Of a stretch of DNA of 64,000 nt, positions 28,968 through 37,892 are shown one piece after another (the stretch's first letter is position 1; every line of letters starts with the position of its first letter). The stretch lies in assembly GCF_000988165.1 (NCBI RefSeq), contig NW_020169296.1, forward strand, positions 124,001 through 188,000. The letters are read 5' to 3'. The notes below the pieces were generated by a model that saw only the letters and a program-made list of their open reading frames with translations, searched no databases and was not told where the DNA came from. The translations under genes were made by a program, and so were the position numbers. Source of the stretch: Vairimorpha ceranae (taxonomy: Eukaryota; Microsporidia; Nosematidae).

Positions 28968-29435
28968 CTATGAAAGAATTCCTAAATATTCATCATTTAA
29001 TGTACCTACTGCATAAATTTTAGATGAGTCTATTTTTGTGCCAATAATCTTCAATCTAACGATTGAATCTTTAAGTAACCCTCCTTCTTGTATTTCACTG
29101 GGAATTTGATGATTAGATACAAAAACAGTGAGGGGTCCTACTGACGCAAAAACTCCCATTTTATTTATCTCAACAACAGAAGCTTCCATGGTCTCGCCTT
29201 TAAAAGGTTTTAGAACCAGAGCCTTGTATTTTATTTTAAAGCTTGTTGCCCCGTTTAAGCTTACAGTTCCCTCACTAACATCATCTATTTCTAGCACTGA
29301 TATGACATACCCACTATCATTACAAGATCCTTCTATTGTCTTGTACAAGTAATCCTTTATTAATGATTGTATTTTTGGGCCCAGATAACAAGGATTCAAG
29401 TGTATGATGTGTGTGAAATCTTTCACAAAAAACAT
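28968..29435 (-). CDS. RPB7: RNA polymerase II subunit RPB7
   Basis: 155 aa. MFFVKDFTHIIHLNPCYLGP, IEGSCNDSGYVISVLEIDD and YKALVLKPFKGETMEASVV follow RPB7 closely, and the ending GTLNDEYLGIL matches the OB-fold C-terminus. With RPB4 it forms the Pol II stalk. Start preceded by GACCCCTGCCC directly at ATG. A related Pol I stalk protein is 4 kb away. Confidence 0.95.
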   Translation of the reverse strand: MFFVKDFTHIIHLNPCYLGPKIQSLIKDYLYKTIEGSCNDSGYVISVLEIDDVSEGTVSLNGATSFKIKYKALVLKPFKGETMEASVVEINKMGVFASVGPLTVFVSNHQIPSEIQEGGLLKDSIVRLKIIGTKIDSSKIYAVGTLNDEYLGILS

Positions 29436-29599
29436 GGGCAGGGGTCATTTTAAATATTTAAATTTTTAAGTACAAAAATAGATCTAAAATTTAAGCGATA
29501 ACAAAATTTACTAAATGAAACAGAGTAAATAAATGGTGGATATAAGTCATTGGATTAGTTATTACATTTATAAATGAACAAGAAATAAGAATAGTGTTA

Positions 29600-29700
29600 T
29601 ATGGATGATATCTGTTAGAGTAAAACATGGGTTTATTTACTATAAATTATTTAAATACAGACATGTTAAATCTATCTATTTATTTATTGTATTAAGAAAT
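29600..29700 (-). repeat. Dispersed repeat family 2, inverted copy
   Basis: On the minus strand it reads GATAGATTTAACATGT, an A/T stretch, then AGTAAATAAACCCATGTTTT. The core AAATAAACCCATGT is shared with copies at 30.4 and 63.8 kb. A 46-codon frame starts at the ATG but has no recognisable product. Confidence 0.45.
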
Positions 29701-30404
29701 TTTATATCTGAAATTTAACGTTTTTAATACTAAAAAATAAAATGCTTAAAATTGAGTTTTTATTTTTTCTAAATTAATGCACAGTTTGATGTTACGGTTT
29801 TATGAAAAATAAAATGATTAAATAAATGCTGATTGTTTATAACATTACGTGAAATCTTAGATTATAATAAAGCTTTTATACTTCTGGTTTCATTTTTATA
29901 GGTAGTAATATCTATATGCAACGTTTCTTTCTTAATCTCTTCAACTCCTTGTCTTACATTCTCGATCAATTAAAAATCACGAGTTAAATCAAGTTTGAGG
30001 TTAGAATAATTATTTTAAGCAATTTAAAATGTCGTAAGTTATATTTTTTAGATTGTTTAATGATAAATAGTAAATTATGTTTAAAATAGGTATATATGTT
30101 TTAAATTTATTAAAAGTTAGATATTAAATTAAGAAATAGATAAATTAAAAAAATAGTTTATTCAAATTTTATAATTAAATTTGTATACATTTCTTTATAA
30201 ATGTTAAAATAATCATAAAAATATATTTTTATTGTTTAAAATACATGTGATAATACATATTTTAACTTAATAATAAATAGTAATATTTAGTAAATTTTTT
30301 AAAGCGACAATTAATTTACAAATATTTTTTTTAGTAAAAAAGAGCAAAATTAAATATCTATAACCTAGTTAAAAAATACAAATTTATATTCGTTATTGTT
30401 GTAA

Positions 30405-30510
30405 CGGCAAGACATATGTCAAATATCAATGTGTTTATTGACTTTAGATATTTGACATGTTCAAATAAATATTTACATTTTTAATAAACCCATGTCTTCT
30501 GATAAGCACT
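30405..30510 (+). repeat. Dispersed repeat family 2, copy with hairpin
   Basis: ATGTCAAATATC (30416-30427) pairs with GATATTTGACAT (30447-30458); then come AAATAAATATTTACATTTTT and AATAAACCCATGTCTTCTGA. It aligns by eye with the copy at 63.8 kb over about 90 bp. The ATG at 30492 opens only 21 codons. Confidence 0.5.
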
Positions 30511-30720
30511 TTTTAAATAATAACATTTATTTATTAAAATTTAGCATTATGTATTAAAACTAAAAAATTTGTAAATGTAATTACTGTATAAAGATGCTTG
30601 TCATATAATCTTTTTATTTACAATAAAATGATCAACAAGTAATTATTATGTAGTAAATTATTATAGACAAAACTTTGTTTACATAAAATTGTAAACTTTA
30701 CAAAAACAAAAGAAGTTTAT

Positions 30721-32805
30721 TTAACTTTTCTTCTGTGACGAAGTTTTTTTTGGCATGCATAAACTAACTCGACTTTTTTTCTTTTTTTTAGTAGGTTGCG
30801 ATCCTTTAAGACTTGAAGTTGTTGCATTTGCTTCTGAATCACTTACATGTTTAGAAAATGATTTTTCCACATTTAACATATCTTTTATTTCTTGTATCTC
30901 CTTAGTAAGTGATAAGTTTGCATCTGCCAAGGCTAAAGATTTACTGTATAATTTATTAGAATTATGATTTACATCTGACATATTTTCCTTTTCTAAAATA
31001 TTATCATCTTTTTTTAAAATGCTATCTTGTTCAGATTTAACAGATTTTTTCTTTTTCGGTGTGGTCACTTTAAAGGTCTTAGCCCCTTCATAAGAATATG
31101 GTTTACGTATTCTACTATTCATAATCTCCTCAAGCATTGATTTATTTTCACTGCTTTCATTTTTTTTATTTGCAGAACTATGTTCACTTAATTTATTTTT
31201 CTTACTTACAAAACTTTGGTCACTACTTTCACCTTTCTTACTTACAAAACTTTGTTCATCAATCTCATTTTTTGTCAGTTGATTTGCAAGTGATATATTA
31301 ATTTTATCAGACTCATTCGGCATAAATGTATCATTTTTAAAACTATTACCCAACCCTAAGATACTTTCAATTATATGAGAATCTTGTACATAATCTTCTT
31401 CTTTTATATCATCGATAGAAATAATCTTACCTTTGTCGGCTTCATTCTCAATAACGGACTTTACTGGCTCAAAAACTGTATTATCTTGGAATTTTGAAAA
31501 ATTCATACTTTCTTTATCTTTATCAGGAATATTAAAACTGCTATTCATAAAAAATTCAGATAAATCATCTGTTCTTGTTTTATTTGCATCAATATTTTTT
31601 TTATCAAAAGTTAAATCGCCATTAAGTGACTTATCTTTAAGATTTTTTTTACTTTTCATTTTTGATAAATTTTTATTAATTTTCTGATTATTAATAAAAC
31701 TCATTACGCTGTCAAAAGATCTATTTCCCTTATTTAATTGATTACTAGAAATACTAGACACTTCTGTCTGGTCTAATTTATGCTCTTCTTCAATTTCTGC
31801 ATCATTTATGCTCTCCTTTTTTTCTGTTGTACAAAAAATATCTTTTATATTGTCTTCTAAAAAAATATCTGATGCTTCAACAATATTATTGTTTTTTACA
31901 ACAGTAGAATTTTCATTATTGACAGATTTAGACAAAATTTCAATTTCTTCACTTAAATTATTTGACTCTACTTGTCTATTCTGCATAGAAGCATAACTTT
32001 TAGTAATTGAAGGTTCATAATTTTCTTCTTTAAAAATCTGACTCTTTACTGTAGCTTCTGTAATTTGATTTCTAATCGAAGAATTTGCTAAGACATGATC
32101 ATTAAATGATGTATTACGAATATTATCTTCATTAGACAATTTCTTGAATTCTTTATTTTCGTTAGTTTTAAACATATCATCATGTTCTGTAAATCTAGCA
32201 TTTTTAATATCTTCACTAATAGCAGAATTTTCAACTTTATTATTATAAGCTATATTTTTAGTATTTTCTTCTGATCTTAAATTGCCTTTATCTTCTTTAT
32301 TTTTATTAAAAAGATCATTATAAAGTTTATCAAAGGGTGATAGTACTTTTTCAAAATCAGTATTAACTGACCGTATACGACAAGCTCCGAATATTTCTGT
32401 AAGTTGATGTATTATAATATCCTTCCAATCAGAAGGAAATCCATTAGAAAATTTTGATAACTCTGTTAAATCAAATCTTGAATGTGGCACATTTTTTAAG
32501 ACATCAGAATCACTAGTAAGATAATACTTAGTATTAGAAGTCATAATAATAAGAGGACCTTCAATATCTAAAATAGGAGAACTTTGTATTAAATTTTTAT
32601 TTTCAAGATATCCATTAACACTAATCCAATATTTATATTTTATGCATGGATTATTATTCTTTACAAAACTTATGTACCATTTAGTAAGTGTTTTTCTGGC
32701 ACTATTTGGATATCTCTTTACTGCTGGTGTCTTTTTCTTAAATATTGTGTAATCTGACAAGTTTTCTAAGTGTCCCAAATTTAAAAGATCTTCTGGTTGA
32801 TTCAT
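30721..32805 (-). CDS. SANTA-domain protein, KNL2/M18BP1-like
   Basis: 694 aa. Residues about 40-140 resemble a SANTA domain: LTKWYISFVKNNN, then SSPILDIEGPLIIMTSNTKYYL, and FSNGFPSDWKDIIIHQL, matching the family's LxxWxV, S-x-I-x-x-R, T-x-x-G-x-x-Y and F-x-x-GFP-x-x-W. The rest is acidic and disordered, with three 12-residue repeats (SFVSKKGESSDQ type) and near the C-terminus NSRIRKPYSYEGAKTF before a Lys-rich tail, loosely like a CENP-C-type motif. SANTA proteins of the KNL2/M18BP1 group help deposit CENP-A at centromeres. Start: TTTATCCC directly at ATG. Confidence 0.7.
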   Translation of the reverse strand: MNQPEDLLNLGHLENLSDYTIFKKKTPAVKRYPNSARKTLTKWYISFVKNNNPCIKYKYWISVNGYLENKNLIQSSPILDIEGPLIIMTSNTKYYLTSDSDVLKNVPHSRFDLTELSKFSNGFPSDWKDIIIHQLTEIFGACRIRSVNTDFEKVLSPFDKLYNDLFNKNKEDKGNLRSEENTKNIAYNNKVENSAISEDIKNARFTEHDDMFKTNENKEFKKLSNEDNIRNTSFNDHVLANSSIRNQITEATVKSQIFKEENYEPSITKSYASMQNRQVESNNLSEEIEILSKSVNNENSTVVKNNNIVEASDIFLEDNIKDIFCTTEKKESINDAEIEEEHKLDQTEVSSISSNQLNKGNRSFDSVMSFINNQKINKNLSKMKSKKNLKDKSLNGDLTFDKKNIDANKTRTDDLSEFFMNSSFNIPDKDKESMNFSKFQDNTVFEPVKSVIENEADKGKIISIDDIKEEDYVQDSHIIESILGLGNSFKNDTFMPNESDKINISLANQLTKNEIDEQSFVSKKGESSDQSFVSKKNKLSEHSSANKKNESSENKSMLEEIMNSRIRKPYSYEGAKTFKVTTPKKKKSVKSEQDSILKKDDNILEKENMSDVNHNSNKLYSKSLALADANLSLTKEIQEIKDMLNVEKSFSKHVSDSEANATTSSLKGSQPTKKKKKSRVSLCMPKKTSSQKKS

Positions 32806-32914
32806 GGGATAAAAAATAAAAAAAATATTTAAATTACATGTAAAAAGTATAAATGTACAGATATTAAAAATATAAAAGATATCTAAATTTATTGTAAAAT
32901 ATTAATCTATGTTT

Positions 32915-33307
32915 TTATATCATTTCCCCTATAATAACACTACACTCCCCATTAGTATTATCAATATCTTTTATTTTCAGATTTCCAGTATAAAAATCAT
33001 TACCATCTATTTTTGCACAAATAACTCCAAATACAACACCTTCGTTTGCATAAACTACATCTCCAATTTTAAAAGATAAAAAGGTAAATTCTACAACAGT
33101 TTTTAAATAAATACACTCATTATCACAAATTATATTTCCAAAAGGAAAGATTCCTATAATTTTATAACTAAGTGGTATTCCTTCTAATTTGTGTGAATAT
33201 TTAAATAAAAATGATGATAATCTGATATTAATTTCTGTATCTGGGTCATTAAAATATTTAGGGGATATTTTTATAATAATCTGAAGTTTTAATAATAAAA
33301 TCTTCAT
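32915..33307 (-). CDS. Pol I stalk subunit A43-like protein
   Basis: 130 aa. LSSFLFKYSHKLEGIPLSYKII, GNIICDNECIYLKTVVEFTF and FKIGDVVYANEG fit the tip domain of RPA43 (LLLKYxxxLxGIxLSYxxI, GxIxxDxPxIHxxV). Yeast A43 is 326 aa, so only the core remains. The Pol III paralogue RPC25 is the alternative. It is the stalk protein that contacts RRN3 in Pol I. Start at 33307: TTTTTTACCCC directly at ATG. Confidence 0.65.
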   Translation of the reverse strand: MKILLLKLQIIIKISPKYFNDPDTEINIRLSSFLFKYSHKLEGIPLSYKIIGIFPFGNIICDNECIYLKTVVEFTFLSFKIGDVVYANEGVVFGVICAKIDGNDFYTGNLKIKDIDNTNGECSVIIGEMI

Positions 33308-33349
33308 GGGGTAAAAAAACATGCATATATTAAAAATGTGATATTATTT

Positions 33350-33778
33350 CTAAACGATTGGCTTATGCTAAGCTGTTTAAAACGAGAATTTAATCTATAA
33401 ATGCTTCCTCTTACTTCAAAATTATGTTACATATTGTATTCAAGCCTTTAGGCTATAAATTAAAAAAAATCTCTCTTTATAATATTGAGAAGTATTCTGC
33501 GTGGAACACTCTTACGATAAGGAACTTTAATGACATTTGTAAAAATTGATCTGTGCATTTTTGGAAGGCTTAAATGCTAAGGATACTCAAAAGAAAATTA
33601 ATGGTCAATTTTAAATAAACCCACTTTTTCGGACAATATCTTTTACATACGAAAATGCATAAAAAAAACTTTACCAATATGTTAATGCTTTCAAATAGGA
33701 AGAGTAAAAATGAAATTTAACAAAATATGAAAAAGAAGGATTTAAAAATAAATAAATAGATATTTAGATATAAGTATT
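33350..33778. repeat. Dispersed repeat family 1, copy c (decayed)
   Basis: It starts with GGCTTATGCTAAGCTGTTTA and AAACGAG and ends with AAAAAGAAGGATTTAAAAATAA, like copies a, b and d, but the middle is diverged. A partial family 2 core (TTTTAAATAAACCCA) sits at about 33610. It fills the gap between A43 and the C-x-P-x-C gene. Confidence 0.35.
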
Positions 33779-34738
33779 TTATATATATTGAATATTAGAC
33801 CTTGTAAGAATATTATCTTCATTCATTATTCTATATTGTCCATTTAAAGGATCACATATAGGTTCATAATACTTGTTATGATATTCACTACTGGAGTATT
33901 CGCTTTCGCTATCTCTGCTAGTAGAATATGATTCGTGATGTCTATTAGATTCATTAACACAGACCGGCTTACATTCAGGAACATATAACCTATTCTTTGG
34001 TCTGTAATTATATTTTTGGGGTTTATATACAATGTCCCTTTTTGGTTTACACACTGGTTTACAGACCTGTTCCCACTTTGGTCTGTGTTTAGCTTCCCAT
34101 CTTCGCTTTATATGTTTGTGAGAACGGTGTGTCGATTTAGGTCTACAAATTGGTTTACACACAGGAGCTAGCTTTCTTCGATGTTTTTGATCATAACTCA
34201 TTATGCGAAATTGTTCTTCACATACGGGTCGACATACAGGTTCTCTTTCTCTGCAGTCAATGAAATTACTAACTTCGCTAGAACTAGAATCTCTACTATA
34301 TGATATAGAACTGCTATGAGATTCCGAATCTTGTTCACAAATAGGTCTACATCGTGGTCTCCAATGATTTTTTCTGCGCCTAGGATGATTAAATTTAAAT
34401 CTGGGTCTACACTCAGGCCTACATCTAGGTCTACAAATAGGTCTACATTCAGTCCTACTGCCAGAATCACTTTCAGATCTAATATCAAATTCGTGTCGAT
34501 TTCGAAATCTAAATCGTGGCTCACACACAGGTCTACAGACAGGTTCGCTATTTCTATTAAATCTCCTTTTTTTCCACAGATTAAATTTGTTTGGAAATCT
34601 TAATATTTGATAAATCTGATTTTCTTGAGAATCTTGTTTAGTTTCTATGCTATTTGTTTTATCATTATTTTGTTCTTGTAAAGCACTTTGCACAAGGTTC
34701 ATCTTTACAAATTTTGTAAAAAATATAACTATTAACAT
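33779..34738 (-). CDS. Basic protein with C-x-P-x-C repeats
   Basis: 319 aa, not recognised. Seven or more blocks of the form VCRPVCE or VCKPVCK are spread over the whole protein, one extended as ECRPICRPRCRPECRPR, separated by Arg/Tyr-rich or Ser-rich spacers. The composition is Arg, Cys, Pro, Ser. The N-terminus (MLIVIFFTKF) is only weakly signal-like; a second ATG at 34702 follows AAATTTGT. Dense cysteine pairs suggest disulfide cross-linking or metal binding, as expected of a spore wall or polar tube protein, but that is inference. No CCC start. The frame is clearly coding: repeats are conserved at protein level. Confidence 0.75.
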   Translation of the reverse strand: MLIVIFFTKFVKMNLVQSALQEQNNDKTNSIETKQDSQENQIYQILRFPNKFNLWKKRRFNRNSEPVCRPVCEPRFRFRNRHEFDIRSESDSGSRTECRPICRPRCRPECRPRFKFNHPRRRKNHWRPRCRPICEQDSESHSSSISYSRDSSSSEVSNFIDCREREPVCRPVCEEQFRIMSYDQKHRRKLAPVCKPICRPKSTHRSHKHIKRRWEAKHRPKWEQVCKPVCKPKRDIVYKPQKYNYRPKNRLYVPECKPVCVNESNRHHESYSTSRDSESEYSSSEYHNKYYEPICDPLNGQYRIMNEDNILTRSNIQYI

Positions 34739-36607
34739 TTGATAATATGTGCTTAAAAAAATTTATTTATACTTTTTTTTGCATAGAACGTTCTTGTAGT
34801 TTGTTGATTTTTAATAAATTACAGTTACAAAATAATAATAATTTAAAAAATGCCTTTAATTGTATTTAAAAAATATATGATGCTATGTATTTGTATAATA
34901 ACCCAATTATGATAAACCATAATATGTGATATTAATTTTACTTAAATAATAAGATTAAATTTAACAAATAAAAAAACAAGATTTAAAAAATTTACAAAAT
35001 CTTTTTTACGTCGTAAATTTTCATTTACTTTTAAAATAAATTTAATTCATTTTGAGTATAACATTACTAAATATGATTTGTCTTGTTGTTTCATTAAAAT
35101 TTAGAACTTTTACGTCACACATTATGTAAATAGCTAATTAAATAATTTATTAGTTTTTTTTAAAAATTTCTTAGATTCAACCATGCGGTAGTTTATAAAG
35201 TTGAACTTTTTCATTTAAATTCTGCTTAAATATAACAATAAATTTGTCTGCAAAGTGTCAGTTTCTCAAATACTGCTAGAAAAATAGAGTTTACTATTTC
35301 TTATACCAAAAAAAATTATTTTTTTTTTAAAAATTTATATAAATATTAAAAAACTTGAAGTTGTATCCAAAAAAGTAGTATTTAAATTTTAACCGCATTT
35401 TTTTGTAAATTCTGACTCAATTTTTTCTCACTACTAAAACGCTATTGAAATTTTATATTTTTATGCACAGAACATAGTGAATTTCTACATTATGAAAGTG
35501 TAATTATGTGTAAAAACTTGTTAAGAGTGTGTCATTGAAGAATGTTAAAAAATAGTTAACTTTCGCATGTTTAAAATTTTACAATGTGAACTTGCAAATA
35601 AAAATGTAACATAGCGAAATGTCTTAAAAAAACACGGCCGTCCTTAAGATTAAGCTCTATAAGGCTTTTATTATAAATTTTATTTTTGGCAAATTTTTTT
35701 TATTCATGTTGTTTATTTTGTAAAATTTTACTTTCATTTAAAATTCGTTACCTCTTCTTTTTAAAAAAATTTTATAAAAATTTATAAAATAATAAATTAA
35801 ATATTTGTTTTGAAGACTATAATGCATACAATTAAAAATAAAATACATGTTTATTTTTGAATTTCTGTTGAAGCGTAAACTTTGAATAAATATATAGAAA
35901 GGGTTGATTAAATTTTTAATAATTAATTATGTTATATAAGAAATGCTTCTAAAAGATTTTTTTATTAGCATGATATTGTTTAATATTTATTGCTTAAGAA
36001 CTAGACGCAATTTAATGCTAAAAAGAAGTTTGGCCATTTTTTAAATAAGCAATGGTTATTAATTTAGATTTGGAAAAGTTTTTATAGTAACAATTCGTAC
36101 ATTTTTGAATCAAACATACACAACAATATAAAAATTATGTGGTATTACAGCCATTTTAGATATTTTAAGTCAAATAATTTATTAGGTAATAATTTTTCTT
36201 CTTTTTAATCTCTATGAGTGAAAATAAATGACATGTGGCAAATTAAACCACAGATAAAACAAAATTATTATTTAATTTTATGTGCCTAATTTTAAAATTT
36301 TTTATTTAAGTATTTATATATTTAATGATGGAACCATAAATAAAATATTTACTTCTTGTGATTTTATTGTTAAAATTGTAGTTCAAGCTGTTTTGTATTA
36401 TTAAAACTAACTAGTTTAAATAATTTCTATCTATTATTAAAAATATAAACATAGTAAATAATTTTTAAGTTACACTGTAATGTATTTTGTAAAAGATTGC
36501 CTATTCTAAGATTACCAGAGTTATTTGTGTAATGTTACATCATTATAATATTTATAAGCTTAAATTTTGTGTGTTATATTGTCAGAATCATGTATGTTGC
36601 TGATCAA
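34739..36607. other. 1.9-kb AT-rich desert before tRNA-Thr
   Basis: The longest gap in the window. There are no start signals or long frames. A GC island AACACGGCCGTCC at about 35630 and CCTCTTCTTTTTAAAAAAAT near 35750 recall the inverted end of repeat family 1, but weakly. Confidence 0.4.
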
Positions 36608-36679
36608 GCCTTTGTAGCTCAGTGGTAGAGCGCTAGTTTAGTAAACTAGAGGTCCCGAGTTCGATCCTCGGCGGAGGCA
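36608..36679 (+). tRNA. tRNA-Thr (anticodon AGU)
   Basis: A full cloverleaf: acceptor GCCTTTG/CGGAGGC with two G-U pairs, D stem GCTC/GAGC, anticodon stem CTAGT/ACTAG with loop TTAGTAA, T stem CCGAG/CTCGG with loop TTCGATC, discriminator A. Loop positions 34-36 read AGT, so it decodes ACU and, after inosine modification, ACC. There is no intron and no encoded CCA. Confidence 0.97.
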
Positions 36680-36680
36680 G

Positions 36681-36685
36681 TTTTT
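36681..36685 (+). terminator. Pol III T-run terminator
   Basis: Five T residues begin two bases after the tRNA-Thr discriminator base, a standard RNA polymerase III stop. Confidence 0.75.
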
Positions 36686-36806
36686 CAAATTTATTTATTT
36701 TATAAAATTGTAATTACTGCCGACAAAACAAGAAAGTAGATGTAGAATTTAAGCCTAGAGTTTTAAAAACTTTAAATTTTGCATGTAAAAATATAAAAAC
36801 AATTTT

Positions 36807-37826
36807 TTATTCAATCATAGAAATTGCCTGTCTTACTTTATTTTTCCATTCCATAACCTTATTCTTCATTTTAATTAGTTCATCCTTTGGCAAGCATCGA
36901 GGGATAATTGTATTAAAATGTAATATTTTATTGTATCCGTCAATCCATCCTTTAACGAGTCCAAGACCAAATGCTTTCAAAAGAAATCCATAAATCTCAT
37001 CTTCTGATATACCAAGTTCATCTTGAATTATCGCAAAGCTAAGAAATCTGTCTTCTTGTTTAAAGCATAAATTAATAAGAGCTATAAAATAAGCCTTCTC
37101 TCTAACAATGTAACACTTTTTTCCAAAGATAACATCAAGCATATCTTTATGTTTATTAATAAGTTCGATATTTCCTTCTTGTACAGCAATATATGCTCTA
37201 TAAAGGTCTTCATTAATTTTATTAAACCCTCTTAAGGAAGATCCTTCTACAAAATTAAAAAAGTTTTTAGAAACCAAAGAATACTTAGCAAATAATTCAA
37301 GCAAAGACATATCACTTGAACACAAATTACTACTAATCTTTAAGTATTCGTAAATATATCTAACACAATATTCATAATTATTTGTTATTTCGTAATATTT
37401 AAAAGCTAAAAAATTATAAAGCTTGTAAACTTCTATATCCATTTCAATCCTTTTAAATTCAAATATTTTGCTTTCTACGTCATCAAACTTTCCAGCTTCA
37501 ATCAATAAAATGCATTTTTTTATTTCAAGGTGCATAATTTCCATTTTAAAATTACCTGTATACATTTGTGAATCATTTATAGCAACTAGAGATTTAGAAA
37601 TAAGTTCTATAGACTTTTCAGTAGAATAAAATTCTGACATGTGTAAAGCGGCTTCTGTCAAAGAAGATGGATGATATTGTAAAATATTTTCAAAAAAAAT
37701 ATTCCATATTTCATCAGCATTCTGATTATTTATAATCAAAGGAATTGATTTACAGATATCGAACCACATTCTATTTTCTTTTAGATCTAAAATATCCTCT
37801 ATAGATTGATTTTTGTTTGTAGACAT
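36807..37826 (-). CDS. RPN9: 26S proteasome lid subunit RPN9/PSMD13
   Basis: 339 aa. The helical N-terminal two-thirds are followed by a PCI/winged-helix region: DRFLSFAIIQDELGISEDEIYGFL, LGLVKGWIDG, and the late PRCLPKDELIKMKNKVMEW, which match the RPN9 pattern (IxxxxxLxxxEVExL, LIKGxIDQ, PRVL, Wxxxv). It lies in the 19S lid. Yeast RPN9 is 393 aa. The start at 37826 is fixed by TATACCCCAATG; it is 66 bp from the divergent SPT5 ATG. Confidence 0.87.
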   Translation of the reverse strand: MSTNKNQSIEDILDLKENRMWFDICKSIPLIINNQNADEIWNIFFENILQYHPSSLTEAALHMSEFYSTEKSIELISKSLVAINDSQMYTGNFKMEIMHLEIKKCILLIEAGKFDDVESKIFEFKRIEMDIEVYKLYNFLAFKYYEITNNYEYCVRYIYEYLKISSNLCSSDMSLLELFAKYSLVSKNFFNFVEGSSLRGFNKINEDLYRAYIAVQEGNIELINKHKDMLDVIFGKKCYIVREKAYFIALINLCFKQEDRFLSFAIIQDELGISEDEIYGFLLKAFGLGLVKGWIDGYNKILHFNTIIPRCLPKDELIKMKNKVMEWKNKVRQAISMIE

Positions 37827-37892
37827 TGGGGTATAAAATTCAATAAAAAAATTTATTAGCATAAACAATAAAAAATCTTGTAATTACCCCAA
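37827..37892. promoter_or_regulatory. 66-bp divergent promoter, RPN9 / SPT5
   Basis: Both ATGs are preceded by a CCCC run: ACCCCA on the RPN9 side, ACCCCAA on the SPT5 side. The spacer therefore has two inward-facing copies of the same signal within 66 bp, with only A/T-rich DNA between. Confidence 0.6.

Larger units (their letters stand above)
29436..30720. other. 1.3-kb desert with repeat family 2 copies
   Basis: No gene recognised. It contains two oppositely oriented copies of repeat family 2 (listed separately) that make the region a loose inverted repeat, and a 12-bp inverted repeat (30416-30427 with 30447-30458). Confidence 0.5.

Noticed and set aside
29600..30510. A transposon bounded by the two inverted family 2 copies
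   Set aside because: The interior encodes nothing, the arms are imperfect and a third single copy exists at 63.8 kb, so two independent insertions or duplications are simpler.
34201..34603. Additional long frames on both strands over the C-x-P-x-C gene
   Set aside because: They are by-products of the repeated codons; only the chosen frame conserves the cysteine-proline pattern.
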